Assembly (NCBI RefSeq): GCF_031755915.1 | Contig: NC_083389.1 | Coordinates: forward strand, 3,348,001-3,412,000 | Reading direction: 5' to 3' | Origin: Ziziphus jujuba | Lineage: Eukaryota > Streptophyta > Magnoliopsida > Rosales > Rhamnaceae | Length of the DNA: 64,000 bases | Part shown: positions 1-12,157 of the stretch, in pieces | Layout of the letters: each line of letters begins with the position of its first letter | How positions within the stretch are numbered: position 1 is the first letter of the stretch | Program-made: the position numbers and the translations under genes | The notes under the pieces: model-generated | Database searches by the model: none | Told to the model about the DNA's origin: nothing | The model's input: only the letters and a program-made list of their open reading frames with translations

Positions 1-1496
1 CCATAGGATTGCTAAATATACATGCGTCCTAATTAATGATAACAAGAATAGGGAACACTAGTACTATATGATGCATGTGAGAAGAAATACAAACATACTA
101 GCCTTTTAGCAAATCCATTTTATAAATCGTGTCCAAAAATAAACAGTAACATGTTTCTCATCAACAGTAAGATTTGTCGAATAAGACTAATAAATAAATG
201 AACAAAATCTTTAAATAAAATTTATAGATTTCCAAATCTCAAATCGACATTTCAATAACTTGAATTAATTATTTTTAAAATATTAAACTGTTTGATAAAA
301 ATTTACAAATAAACATAACAAATATATGTGTATATATATACCTATCAAACCAAGAATTTATATAGATTAATATATATAACACAAAAATATTGAAAATATA
401 TCACATACCAATAATTTGTGAATTATTCTAGATCTTCCACAGGATTTGTCCTACGATTTACCTGAGTGTCTAAAGTAATATCAAGAATATAAATATATTT
501 AAAATATTATTATTTTTTTTATCGGGTAATAAACATATAGCTCACCTAGGAGAAACACACAAACCTTAGTATGAAATTACAACTTATATACCAAAATGAA
601 GTTTAAAGCATGAGGATCGCAAATTTGAACTCACCTCGTGTGTTGTGTATTGGTACATAAGTTAAAGCTATAACTTCTAACAATAAAAAGTCAACTCTGG
701 TATCTATATTGATCAAATGGTCAAATTTAATTAAAAATCAAAACTTTCTACATAAATTTGGTATGGTGTGTTACAATGTATTTGTATTGAAGAGCTTTTT
801 GCAGCAGTATAAAAGTCAAAGCCCAAACTCATATCAATAAAAAGTCAATTCCAAACCCCTCACCCGGTCAACCCGTATTAAACTTGGTCAAAATTAAAAA
901 AAAAAAAGGATAAATCACGATACAAACTGTTAGAATCAACATGATCATAATCATAATGGGAATGCATACATTATGCATATATTCAAAATTTGCATAGAAT
1001 GATGCAAATCAATGTGACGTTAACTTATTAACCATATCATACCACGATGACCATGTAACGATTTTATAAGCAGAAGCTTCTAGTGAAGTATCCCAAGAAT
1101 TATAATACTTTGTTTCCCCATTCACACTTTTTAATAGACCATATTTTTAATAAATTGGTTTAATTGTCCAGGATGAATTTAAGATATATATTATTACCTT
1201 CATGTAAACTCTATTTATTTCCTAGTCAGTTATTTCTATTTAGATGAGAATTGATATTTTATTAAGAAAGATGTTATTCTAGTACATTCTTATTCATAGT
1301 ACATATATATTTTTGTTTTAAAACAATGTGAAATATCAAATTAGATTTATTCAATTAACCATTTATAATTATACTCAAAAGTTATATATTTGAAACACTA
1401 AAACTAAGAGAGAAATTACTCTAAATAATTAAAAGAAGCACAGTAACAGACGGAAGAAAATTCTAACATATTTCCTTGGATACCAATCACGGCACC
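1..1496. other. AT-rich intergenic DNA, no gene seen
   Basis: I see no convincing coding region, RNA gene or transposon end here. The stretch has many short A/T runs and TA-rich tracts. A segment at about 1250-1340 resembles about 18432-18530, just after the second direct repeat, so parts of this region belong to the duplication that flanks CACTA-1. Confidence 0.6.
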
Positions 1497-1991
1497 TCAT
1501 GGCACCTCACATGAATGCACTCCATTGCTCCTCTAACACTCAATAATTTAATGGCATGTGTATTAATTTTTTTCCATGTTGCTGATGTCATGCACCATGA
1601 CGTCAAATACAAATTGGAAATTAAGTTGCTCATAATAAACATAAGAGAAGTACCAAAGAGTACGTAGTGCTCTAGAGTAAATTTTTTTTTTCCATTTTAA
1701 TGAATCTTAGTATAATATTTTATTAGCGAATTTGTCGATACAACTATCTCAATAACCTATGCAAAGTAATTAAATTATTTAACCATGCAACAATCACTTC
1801 GAAAAGTACTGTATTTGATTTTAGATATGAAAACAAAAAAATATATCAAAAGATGAAATATATCTTGTGTACAATTTTTTATAATTGGTTCTTTATTAAC
1901 AAAGAGGTATAGATCATTTTTTTTTTGTTAAATAATAAAGCTGTATAATTTATAGTTGCTAAACTAAGATACGTATGTATATAATTGATAT
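1497..1991. repeat. Direct repeat copy A, left flank of CACTA-1
   Basis: This stretch aligns by eye in the same orientation with 17716-18446. Shared landmarks, in the same order, are CACCTCACATG near the start, a TAATATTTTATTAG-like block, ACCATGCAAC, ATGAAAACAAAAAAA, and GTATGTATATAATTGATAT at the end. The copies are clearly diverged. Copy A lacks the TRIM found in copy B and so preserves the empty insertion site at about 1856-1880. CACTA-1 begins right after the final TAT. It could be an old segmental duplication or long terminal repeats of an unrecognised element; no coding content is seen. Confidence 0.6.
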
Positions 1992-2009
1992 CACTATAAG
2001 AAAAAACAA

Positions 2010-2740
2010 TAATAGGCAAAGCAATTAATTCGTCGTGTAAAATAAAAGCCAATGCTTAACAAAGTGTTGCCTAATATGGTGTCATTAAAATTATTAAAAC
2101 AAAGCTGACACTTTACAAAGTATCTCCTGATTATGTATCTAATGACTCTTTTTTATTAAAAAAGCACTGTTTGATTATTTATGTAGCGATGCCTTTTTTA
2201 AGAAAAGCATCACCTAATTATGTATCTGTCGATGCTTTTGCCTAATTTGGTATCTAGCAATGGTTTTTCTTAAAAAAGCTTCATATGATTTAGTATCTAA
2301 CAATGCTTTTTCATTAGAAAAGCATCGCCATATTTTGGTATTTAATGACTCTTTTTCTTAAGAAATGCATTGCCTTATTTAATATCTAGTGATGCTTTTT
2401 TTTTTTTTGCCTAATATTATATATAGCACTGCTTTTTAAAAAATCATCGCCTGTTATTATAAATGGGGATGCTTTTTTAAAAAAGTGTAGCCTATTCTCC
2501 CACATGTAGTGACACTTTTTTGAAAAAAAGCATCGTCTGTTCCCACATCTAGCAACGCTTTTGAAAAAAATCTCCAATTTCAACATCTAGCCAGCACATT
2601 TTACAAAAAAAAAGTGTCATGTATTTCCTTATCTAGAGTGTCGCCTGTTCTCATATCTAGCAAAGCTTTTGGCATGTATTTAGCGATGCTTTTCCTTCTA
2701 TTATAAAGTGAATTTTTTAAAAAAGCATTGTCTTTTTTTT
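2010..2740. repeat. CACTA-1 left subterminal repeat block
   Basis: A short motif around AAGCATCGCCT and its complement-like partner AGCGATGCTTTT recurs every 50-60 bp, about a dozen times, with A/T spacers. The pairs can form small hairpins. In CACTA elements such subterminal repeats bind the element-encoded protein; that role is inferred from the family. The same GCGATGC/GCATCGC core recurs in the 13.4-17.6 kb array and in CACTA-3. Confidence 0.7.
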
Positions 2741-2956
2741 TTTTTAATTTGAATTTTGTTTTTAATTTTGCCCAATTAGAATTGTTTAATAGCTAGCTTC
2801 ATGTAAAATAATTAATAGACAACAAAATTCAAATAAATATTTGCATAATAAACACTTATTTTAAATAAATTAAATATCAATTCATAAAATAATTTTGCTA
2901 TTTGATTAGCTATTTTATATAATTATGTACAAATAAAAGCAATTAAACTATTATAC

Positions 2957-5849
2957 TCATTGAGATGAAAGGTTTGAGATCATAATCAATGCCCATTCAG
3001 CTCTAATTTGGTGGACGTCATCTTGTGACCATGTTATACCCTCATACTGCATATGAAAAAATTATGTTTAAAAATTATTAAAATATATACAAAGTAAATA
3101 AATATTAATTAGTATAAAGTAAACAATTATCATCATGATATAATAACCACATTTGGTTATTAACTTACTCATCGAGCAAGATCTAAAATCTTTATTAATA
3201 CGATTTTTTAATGAAGCATAAAATCATACTACTGCTCAATAAAGATCAACAACACCTAACATCTAACGATTACTAAAAATACCCATAAATTATTAGTTAA
3301 TATGTCATTTGATTAAATTAATTATGTAACAGAATATATTATAACTTAACACGACATACCTTGCATAGTATGGAAAGAACCATAGATGACATTGTCTTGC
3401 ATATTGTCATCTACTAAATATATTAATCATTCTTTCATAAGGATTTGCATGACCAATTGTTGCAATGATAGCGGGATAAATAAAACAATAATTCTCTTCA
3501 GCTTGTGTATCCATCAGTCCATTATATAAGCACCTACATAATCAAATTAGAAGTAAATATATATTTTTATAATGTTAATTATAATTAATTGAATTGAATA
3601 ATTAGAAATAAACACATTTAAATTTAAGTTACTTTTTGAAAAAAAAAATGCACTCAGAAAATAATTCATGCATGTAATAAAACTTAGTTATATCATTCTT
3701 TGATATGCATAAATCTTGTTTATATCCCATGGTTCCTTCAATCATATGAAATGTCGATAAATGATCGCTCTCGACATTCTTGATTCGATGTAGCAACTCG
3801 CAGATTGGTGGGGTAACTATTGATAAGGCATCACTATCACACACTGATCATCATCAACATGTTTTTTTTTCAAACTTGCCTACAAATATCAACCAATAAA
3901 ATGATAGTATAACAAGAAAAAAAATTATTCACACATGCATATAAATTATCATATACAATTGTATCAAACGGTACAACAAGATTTCTAGACCATGCAATAA
4001 ATGCATCTTCTACATCACTGACACATCCAATATCATATGATGATATAGGTAAAGGGGCAAATCTTCAATCACCTCATCAACAGTGACTTTCAAATTTCGA
4101 TCACCTCGCATAACATCATGGCATACATCCGATGGGATAGAAGGAGCCAAAGTACCACGTACTACTATATTTTCAACATTGCCTTGTGCAGTATTGTATT
4201 TAACATCCTGCATTAAAAACAAAGTTAGAATAACTAATTAATATAGAAATATATACATATATTTATTTATATACTTCTTGTAGCAATAATGATAACAAAA
4301 TCAAACATAAACATAAAAAAATGAATAAAGATATTAGCATTTAGACATATATATTAATGCTAAATATAAATTTCAAAATTTTTTTTTTTTATAATACCTT
4401 TGAAGATATCAAATGTGATGGATAAATAGGAGGAGCATCAAGCTTAGCAGTAGATGAGGACCTTAGATCAGCAACATCGTTGTCATGTATTGCATAGTCT
4501 CCACGTGGTGACCAAGTATGAGTATAAAAGTACAATGCCTTTCCATGCGTAGATTGTTGTCTAGGTGTATGAGGCTAAGACTGTAGGTTAATACCACATG
4601 CAGATACTAACTCATTAATCTTTTGAATGTTGCCTTTCTTTTGAATGATCCCCAAAAGACCACTAACAACATGTTTTAGCTTGGTAATTCTCTCACTTTT
4701 CTCGCACTTATCCTTTTTTTGTGAACTTTACTTAGGTGTGTGAAAAAAATTAGTCATTGTATAACCTTTGCATCTACCCCTAAGCTAATCTTCATATTCA
4801 TCGGTCCCCAAAGCTTGTGTAAGTATATCATCTGAGGTGAAGACTCAATTTCTCCTTCCTTTGACTTCTTCCTTAGGACAATATATATTAAATGATTTAA
4901 TAATTATAAAATTACAATATTTAACTAAATATTAATATATTATGCATGGCAACAATAATAATAAATTTAAGCATAATTAAGTGAATGAATAAAAATATAA
5001 AATTGAAAACTAAACAAAAATATCTATATTTCAGTCATAACAATATATAGTGGTAAAAAATAATTAATTATGCTTACATTATATATTAAATGATTACATG
5101 AATATTTAAGTACAATATTGAACTAAAAAATAATATATTTTGCATGGCAACCATAATAATAAAATTAATCAAAATTATGTAAATGAATAAAAATATCAAG
5201 TTAAAAAACTAAACAACAATATTCGTATTTCAATCATAAAAATTATATAAACTATAAAATTAATCATATTTGATAAAAGGTAATAGTTAAACATTACAAT
5301 TAGACATTTTTATGTAAATAAAAATACTCACAATTTTTTTCCCACTAAAATTTCCCCATTTGTGTCCATGTAAATATTAATAATATCATGTGATTAAAAT
5401 AAAATATTCATATATAGTTAAATGGAAGTAAAAATAAAAAACATACCATAGTTTTTTCCAATCTTGCATATCTGAACACACCCATTCTATGGGGATGCTT
5501 ATTTGACTTTCTTCTTTTAAATTGTTGCTCACTTAGTTTCTGCAAAATTATAAACACATATACATATTAGAAAATTAAATAATTAAGTATATTTTTGAGT
5601 AATTAATGACAAAATAATTATATAAGTACTTAACTTTTGTACATTTGATAAGTACTTATAAATATATATTGAACTCTTCTGTCAATCTCTATTTTAAAAA
5701 TTCATTCAACATCTCTGGGACTATGAATTGATACATTTCGGGTGGATGCTTAAATACTTCGGGTGTCTCAAAATATGGTCGACCTCATTACTTGATGATG
5801 ATCTATCATCATCATTATATGGGAGGGCGTGTTGATCAAACGAGTCCAT
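2957..5849 (-). pseudogene. CACTA-associated protein (Transposase_24-like plus Ulp1/ORF1-like tail), decayed
   Basis: Several minus-strand segments look like exons of the large protein encoded by plant CACTA elements. The likely start is at 5849 (MDSFDQHALPYNDDD). A segment at about 5540-5450 reads KLSEQQFKRRKSN then HPHRMGVFRYARLE, like the plant Ptta/En/Spm transposase domain (PF03004). At 4222-3960 a VTVDEVIEDLPL stretch followed, after a frameshift, by DAFIAWSRNLV matches the conserved region of these proteins. Segments at 3844-3629 and 3540-3360 (ENYCFIYPAIIATIGHANPY) and a tail at 3047-2957 (WSQDDVHQIRAEWA) resemble the Ulp1-like C-terminal part. Introns are probable, since TA-rich gaps separate the segments. 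At least one frameshift and one in-frame stop (after NIFSR) make it non-functional. Domain names come from motif memory and exon borders are approximate. Confidence 0.6.
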
Positions 5850-6529
5850 AAATCTACATCAAAAGAATAAGAACAAAAAATAAATTAAAACAATAATAAA
5901 AAAAACAAATTCATAAATTAAATAAGCACAACTAAATTTTGCACAAATTAATTGACAACAATAACAAAAAAAATTAATTAAGCAAATTAACCATTTGTGA
6001 ATGTACACATAATTAATAAAAAAAATATAATAACAATGGAAAACATATAATGACAATGGAACAAAAAATCAAATAAAACAATAATAACAAATATAATTAT
6101 TTAAACATAAGTTAACGAATCTAATTACGAATTTGTTTAGTAGATGGTATGTTTTTTATCCATATCCCCTCGCAATCATTACGAACATAACCATTATCAC
6201 ATTCTTCCTCATTATCACTGTGCTAACCCAAACCACTGCACAAAGAATGACCAAAATCAAAATGAAAACCCAAGCCCAATGCAAAATCAAAAACAAAACT
6301 CTAATTCTAAGCAAAATTGCGACAAAAACCCTAATCCTAAGTTTTTTCCACCTACAACCCATGCAACTTAGTAATACAGCAAGCAGTAACCTAGCAATCC
6401 AGCAAACCAATAACAAACACACCAAGAAACCCAGCAATGATAGTAACCTAACAAAAAAAATAAAAAAAACAAACAAAAAAACAAAATAAAAAAAAAACAA
6501 AAAATGGCTGAAAAATATAACTCACCAGT
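5850..6529. other. Low-complexity A/C-rich DNA inside CACTA-1
   Basis: This is A-rich sequence with AAC/AAAAC runs between the CACTA-1 gene and the gypsy Z insertion. Open frames here are products of low complexity (Lys/Asn/Thr-rich or, on the other strand, Phe/Leu-rich). They match no family I know. Confidence 0.6.
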
Positions 6530-7707
6530 TGATACGAACCTAGGTCGACTTGCTTTTAAACCCATATTATATTAGCCCGGATCAAAATTAAATTCAGATT
6601 CTAATGGCCACCTTGACCCCTAATCAATCTGTGATTAAAAATCTTGGTATATGTCGAAGATGCCACAATAAGTTCTGGATTATCCTCTGGATAAGTCAAA
6701 CTAAAACACTCACTCTCCACTCCGTATTCTAGGTTTTCTAAAGAGAGCAAAGAGAAATCTTTTTCATAGTAATTTTTCTGAATGAATAATGTACTGTCAT
6801 TTATTGAGAAATAAGCCTTTAAATAAGCTAAAGTGACAAAATCGAAAAGCTAAAACAATAGGTAAAAACTGGCCAATAAAACTTAACAAAAGGTGTGGCT
6901 GAATTTTACATGTCTTTTCTAATCTAATTTGTATTAATTAATTTCTTAACTTTTAAAGAGGAATTAATTAATTTACAATCACAAATATTAAAATTCAGCC
7001 TTCCTAAATTAATTTGTCTAGCAAATAGAAGACTATTTTCTAAAACAAAAGTCAAATTTCACATTTAGAAAATAGTTTATTAATTTTCCAAATAAGCTGT
7101 ACTTGTCCAATCTCCTGCTAATTTAGGCTCTAAATTTGATTTGACTAGTTATCCAAATAAGTTGTACTTGTCAAATCTCCAACTAATTTAAGCTTCAAAT
7201 CTGATTCAACATGCCATGTAGGATGCCTAGTAAGATTAGAACTAGTCCCCACACATTGCCATTGATTGAAATTATCAAAGCTTGCGTGGAATGCAAGTGA
7301 GCTCCTTCCCAATGCCAAACTAGCTAAATCCAACCAATGTGGAAGCTTGGACGCTAATGACATACTTGGGTGCCCTTGGTCTGCCCTGATATGATTTCAT
7401 GGCCTTTTAGTGAGCTTAAACACATTCATAGGCTAATAAACTCACCCTTTTACTGCTTAGACTCCTTAAATGCACCAAAACAGCTTTCCGGGTCCATTTC
7501 TACCTTCACAAGTTGGATGTTTAGCACGGGCTTAGAATCTTCTGATACTAATATGCCCTCTTGAGATTTAAATACATTTTGTATGAAGATAACAAGATTG
7601 TCCTTAAACATCTTAGCTTGAGCCTTAGTAATTGGCCTGGTCTTCAGTTGCACAGGATCAGCACCCCAGTAAGTAATTAATTGTAGGGTATGGGTGGGTT
7701 CTCATCA
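6530..7707 (-). repeat. Gypsy Z 3' LTR
   Basis: On the minus strand it begins TGATGAGAACCC and ends GGTTCGTATCA. It matches the 5' LTR at 12158-13285 over its length. The first 250 bp on its strand continue the pol reading frame (ITKAQAKMFKDNL). Confidence 0.85.
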
Positions 7708-7720
7708 TTCCCTTCATTTT
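7708..7720 (-). other. Gypsy Z polypurine tract
   Basis: AAAATGAAGGGAA on the minus strand lies directly before the TGATG start of the 3' LTR. This is the plus-strand primer position in reverse transcription. Confidence 0.75.
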
Positions 7721-10479
7721 GAGAATGATTTGCCTTCATATTAAAATCATCACCCGTAGAAAAAGAAGATAAATTAGAAACATTAAAAGTAGCACTCATG
7801 TTATACTCACCGGGCAAATCATGCTTGTAGGCATTTTCATTGACCCTCCTTAAAACTTGAAAAAGTCCATCTCCTTGAGGTATAAGCTTTGACTTGCATT
7901 GTTCATGAAACCTCTTGTTTTTCAAGTACAACCAAACCCAACCTCCTGGTTCAAATGCTACCTTAATTCAACCTTGATTAGTAGCTTTAGCATACTGTTT
8001 AGTCCTTCTATCAATGTTTACTCTAGTCTTTTCATGAGTTTGCTTAACAAACTCAGTTTTCTATTTACCATCTAGATTAGCATGTTCACATAAAGGAAAA
8101 GGTGTTAAATCTAATGAAGTTAAAGGATTAAAACAATAAAAAATTTTGAATGGTGAATATTTGGTAGCAGAATGTATGGTTCTATTATAAGCAAACTCAA
8201 CCTGCGGCAAGCATGCTTCCCAAGTTCTCAAATTTCTACTAATTAATTCTCTCAATAATGCAGATAAAGTTCTATTCACTACTTCATTTTATCCATCGGT
8301 GTGTGGATGACAAGTTCTATTCACTAACATCCATGAAGTCTCACTACTTCTTTAAAAAGCAAATTAGCTACATGAGATGCATCATCAATCCTATTACATG
8401 CTATGAAAGGTGCCATCTTAGAAAATCATCAATAACCACAAAAATAGAGTCCTTACCCCAATACAAAATCCATAGATAAATCTATCCAAGGATAAAAAGG
8501 AATAGGTAATGGCATATACAAATCGTACGGTTTTAGCTTAGATTTTGACTTTCTACACGTGATATACCTCTCACAAATCCTCTCTACATCTCTCCTCATG
8601 TTCGGCCAATAAAAGTATTATTGTAATATGGACAAAGTTTTTGCTACACCAAAGTGTTCCCTTAAACTCCCACCATGACCTTTCTTAACAAGTAATTCCC
8701 TAATTCTACAACAAGGCACACAAAGTTGACTTTCCTTAAAGAAGTACCCATCAAATATATAGAATTTACTATAACCATGTTTAGCACAATTTCTATATAT
8801 TTCACCAAAGTCAATACCATGCTCATAAATTTCTTTACTTGTTCAAAACCAAACAATTTAGCATCTAAGGTTGAAAATAAAATATAATAAAGCATCGATT
8901 ACCACATTTTCTTTAACTTTCTTGTAGCGTATGACATAAGAAAAAGTCTTAATGAATTCAATCCACTTTCTATGCCATCGATTAAGCTTCTTTTGGCCTT
9001 TAATATGCTTCAAAGATTAATGATCTGTGTTAGTCCTAAATTTCTTTAGCATCAAGTAATGTTGCCATGTCTCCAAAGCTCAAACTAAAGCATACATCTT
9101 TTTATCTTAGGTTGGATAATTCAATGCTACCCTATTCATCTTCTCACTAAAGTATGTTATAGGTCTTCCTTCCTGCATCAACACTGCTGCAATACCTGCA
9201 TTTGAAGCATATATTCAATCTCAAAAGTCTTAGAAAAATTAGGTAAAACCAATAGAGGAGCATTAGTTAATTTTTCTTTCAACAAGTTAAAAGACTTTTC
9301 TTGTGCCTCTCCCTATTGGAATCCCGCACTTTTCTTGATTATTTCGGTCTATGGTGCTGTAATAGTACTAAAGTCCTTGACAAATCTCTTGTAAAAACTA
9401 GCAAAACCATGAAAACTTCTTACTAGGTAATAGTAATAGGTTTCAGCCAATCTTGGATTGCTGTGACCTTGGATTGGTCAACCTTGATTCCTGCGGCACT
9501 CACAACAAATCTTAGAAACACAAGCTCATCTTGACAAAAATCATACTTTTTGAGATTAGCAAACAATCCTTCTTTCCTAAGTACTTCTAAAACAAATTAA
9601 GGTGTTGTACATATTATCTAAATTCATACTATATACAAGAATATCATCAAAAATAAACAACCATAAATTTTCCAATGAATTGACGCATAACATGGTTCAT
9701 TAATCTCATGAAAGAACCAGGTGCATTAGTTAATCCAAAAAGCATTACTAACCACTCATACAAACCATGTTTTATCTTAAATGCAACCTTTCATTCATCT
9801 CCCTTATTCATTCTTATTTGATGATACCCATTCCTAAGGTCAATCTTTGAAAACATGCATGTACCATATAATTCATCAAGCATATCATTTAATCTAGGAA
9901 TATGATGCTTATACTTGACAGTTATGTTGTTAATGGCCCTGCAATCTACACACATTCTCCAAGATCAATCTGTCTTAGGCATTAACAATCAAGGTATAGC
10001 ACATTGACTCATGCTTTCTATAATGTAACCTTTGTTTAGCAATTCACTTACCTGGCATTGAAGCTCCTTTGTCTCCTCGGAATTACTTTTGTATGCAGGC
10101 CTATTAGGAATTGTGGCTTCAGGGGTGAAATCTATTTGGTGTTCAATTCCTTGAATAGGTAATAAACCACTAGGAATCTCCTTTAGAAAAATGTCATCAA
10201 ACTTGTGCAAAAGAGAAGAAATAGAGCTCGGCAATGCAGGCTCTTTAAGGTTAGCTAGATGATTTAAAAATGCATTTTTATATACCATGACCAACATAGG
10301 TTTCTTATTTAAAAATTCCTTTTTAACCTCACCTGGACTAAGATATAAGTTGATCTTTTTCTTCTCTTCCTTTTGCTTCTCACTCTCAAGTTTAGAAAGC
10401 TTATTCGAGTGATGGGTTCGGCCTTGCCCTCTTATTTGCTTATTGAAGTTTTGGGTGGCATGATGGTCTTCTACCTATG
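7708..10479 (-). pseudogene. Gypsy Z pol: RT, RNase H and integrase remnant
   Basis: Reading leftward, an RT N-terminal stretch occurs at 10297-9989 (PSGLLPIQGIEHQIDFTPEA, then KELQCQVSELLNKGYI). Next come RT palm motifs ([11 protein letters not shown], then YHQIRM) to about 9650, the RT thumb at 9590-9488 (LFANLKKYDFC), RNase H debris to about 8900, the integrase HHCC/core region at about 8895-8280, and the integrase tail 8279-7708 ([20 protein letters not shown], then LPGEYNMSATFNV). Many stops and frameshifts occur. A single-base insertion sits in the YxDD catalytic motif of RT at about 9645-9665. Integrase shows the usual order of parts but is heavily broken. The frame continues through the polypurine tract into the LTR. 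Confidence 0.8.
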
Positions 10480-11660
10480 CTATTCGGTCTCCCTTTTTTT
10501 TCGCATTTGCACTTGATTTCTAAACACCTCCCTTAGTGTCAACGGCTTAAGCTTAAGCTTAAATTTCTTACTTTTAAATAGGAACACAATGGAATTTTCC
10601 CGATTATCGTGTATGGTATTCTTGTCAAATTGCAACGATCTTCCCAATAAAATACGTCCTACATGCATAGGTACAACATCACATAAAACCACATCCACAT
10701 AGTTATCAATACTAAATGTTATCTTGGCTTGTTTATTTACCATCTCTCCACTATCATTAAGCCATTGAAGTCTATATAGTTTTGGATGTTTGATTGTTGT
10801 TAAGCCTAATTTCTCCACCACAACAGTGTGTAGAAAATATTTTCTCTTTGCACTTGCTCCTCATCCTTATACACGGTCAAGACTCTACATGCCAAAAAAC
10901 TTAACTCAACCCTTGAAGCCTTCTGAGTCATGGGTTCGTCATGCTCTTCTTCTTCATATCCTTCCTCATCATGCTTAATCTCAGCTTCTGACTCCTCACT
11001 ATCTGATTTCAGCTCTCCATTATCCTTCAACACCATAATTCTTCTATTTGGACTTTGGTTGGCAATATGTCCACGGCCCTGACATTTAAAACACACAATA
11101 TCATGAGCTCTAGATGGTTTAGGATCATCTTTACCCTTTGGTTTTGGTGCTTGTATAGGTTCAACCTGGTTATGTCTCCTTGGCCAAATAGCACTTTTTT
11201 CCTCTTGCTTCGGCTTTGGTCTTGGCTCGAATGTGGGATTGCTTCTTCAACTAGTTGAACCGGTCCTCTTACTACTTGAAGCTCCTCCATGCCGTGTGTG
11301 ACTACCCCTCCTCTTGAGTTGGTGCTCAATTTTGATCACTACGTGCAGCATCTCTTCCAACGCCACATATTGTCGTAGATTCACTTAGTTTGCAATCTCT
11401 CGATTAAGCCCTCCAAGAAACCTAGCCATTGTTGCCTTTCGGTCTTTATTAAACCCAACCTCATCCTGAGCATTACAATCTCCTTGTAATAATCTTCTAT
11501 CAACCTGCTTCCTTGAGATAAATATTGTAATCTTTAATGCAATAAAGTTATGGCAATAAAAAATCATCTCCATGTGTTCTTCCCATTCCAAGTAAGCCTC
11601 TAGATCACTCTTTCCCAAAAATGGTGGTATACTGACCTTCATATTACCTAAATATCATCT
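10480..11660 (-). pseudogene. Gypsy Z gag and protease remnant
   Basis: Gag begins truncated: the usual MADSR... N-terminus is missing and the first recognisable part is VSIPPFLGKSDLEAYLEWEE at about 11645. The centre of gag is collapsed before KDRKATMARFLGGLNREIAN (about 11440). A CCHC zinc knuckle is present (CFKCQGRGHIA, about 11090). The protease region continues as VEKLGLTTIKHPKLYRLQWL (about 10815). Comparison with copies A and G shows that the stretch carrying the Asp-Ser-Gly active site, between the ENIF and VEKLGL parts, is absent here. This gag type resembles chromovirus-like gypsy elements of plants. Confidence 0.8.
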
Positions 11661-12143
11661 TCCTCCCCGTTGTGCCAGCATTTTTTTTTTAACTTCAGCG
11701 TTTTTTTATCACAAACTGAATAATATCACACAACTTCCAGAAGCACAATAACCACCAAAATGCAACTCCAATGCCTAACAATTTCTCAAATTTGAATACA
11801 TGTTCCAAACAAAACAAATTGAAAAAATTTAGGGTTTTGCAATATGTTTTCTGAAATTCCATATTTTTTTTAATATATAAGTGCAACTAATTACAATTAA
11901 AAACAACAAAGGAAAATCAACAATATACCAAATTACTAAGAACTAACATATGAAACCAATCAACAAACTAGGAAGCAAACAAAAATTTAACTAAACAAAA
12001 AGAAACCCTATGAAGATTTTTTTTTTTTTTTTAATATGCAGCACATGTATGGGTAGAAAAAATCTTAACCTAATGTTAAAATTGTAGAATAACACAAAAA
12101 TAAAACAAAGCAAATATGACAAATCAAACCTAAATAGAATTTA
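11661..12143 (-). other. Gypsy Z 5' untranslated leader
   Basis: Noncoding sequence between the primer site and gag, with long T runs on the plus strand (11680-11692 and 12020-12032). It is shorter than the roughly 1-kb leaders of the other copies. No gene is seen. Confidence 0.6.
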
Positions 12144-12155
12144 GTTTCGATACCA
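12144..12155 (-). promoter_or_regulatory. Gypsy Z primer-binding site (tRNA-Met type)
   Basis: The minus strand reads TGGTATCGAAAC, two bases after the LTR end. It resembles TGGTATCAGAGC, complementary to the 3' end of initiator tRNA-Met, but differs in its second half. Confidence 0.7.
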
Positions 12156-12157
12156 AA

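Noticed and set aside
2386..2586. Small minus-strand protein
   Set aside because: It lies within the CACTA-1 subterminal repeats and reflects their repeat structure.
6133..6500. Coding region on either strand
   Set aside because: Long frames exist on both strands over the same A/C-rich low-complexity DNA and match no family.
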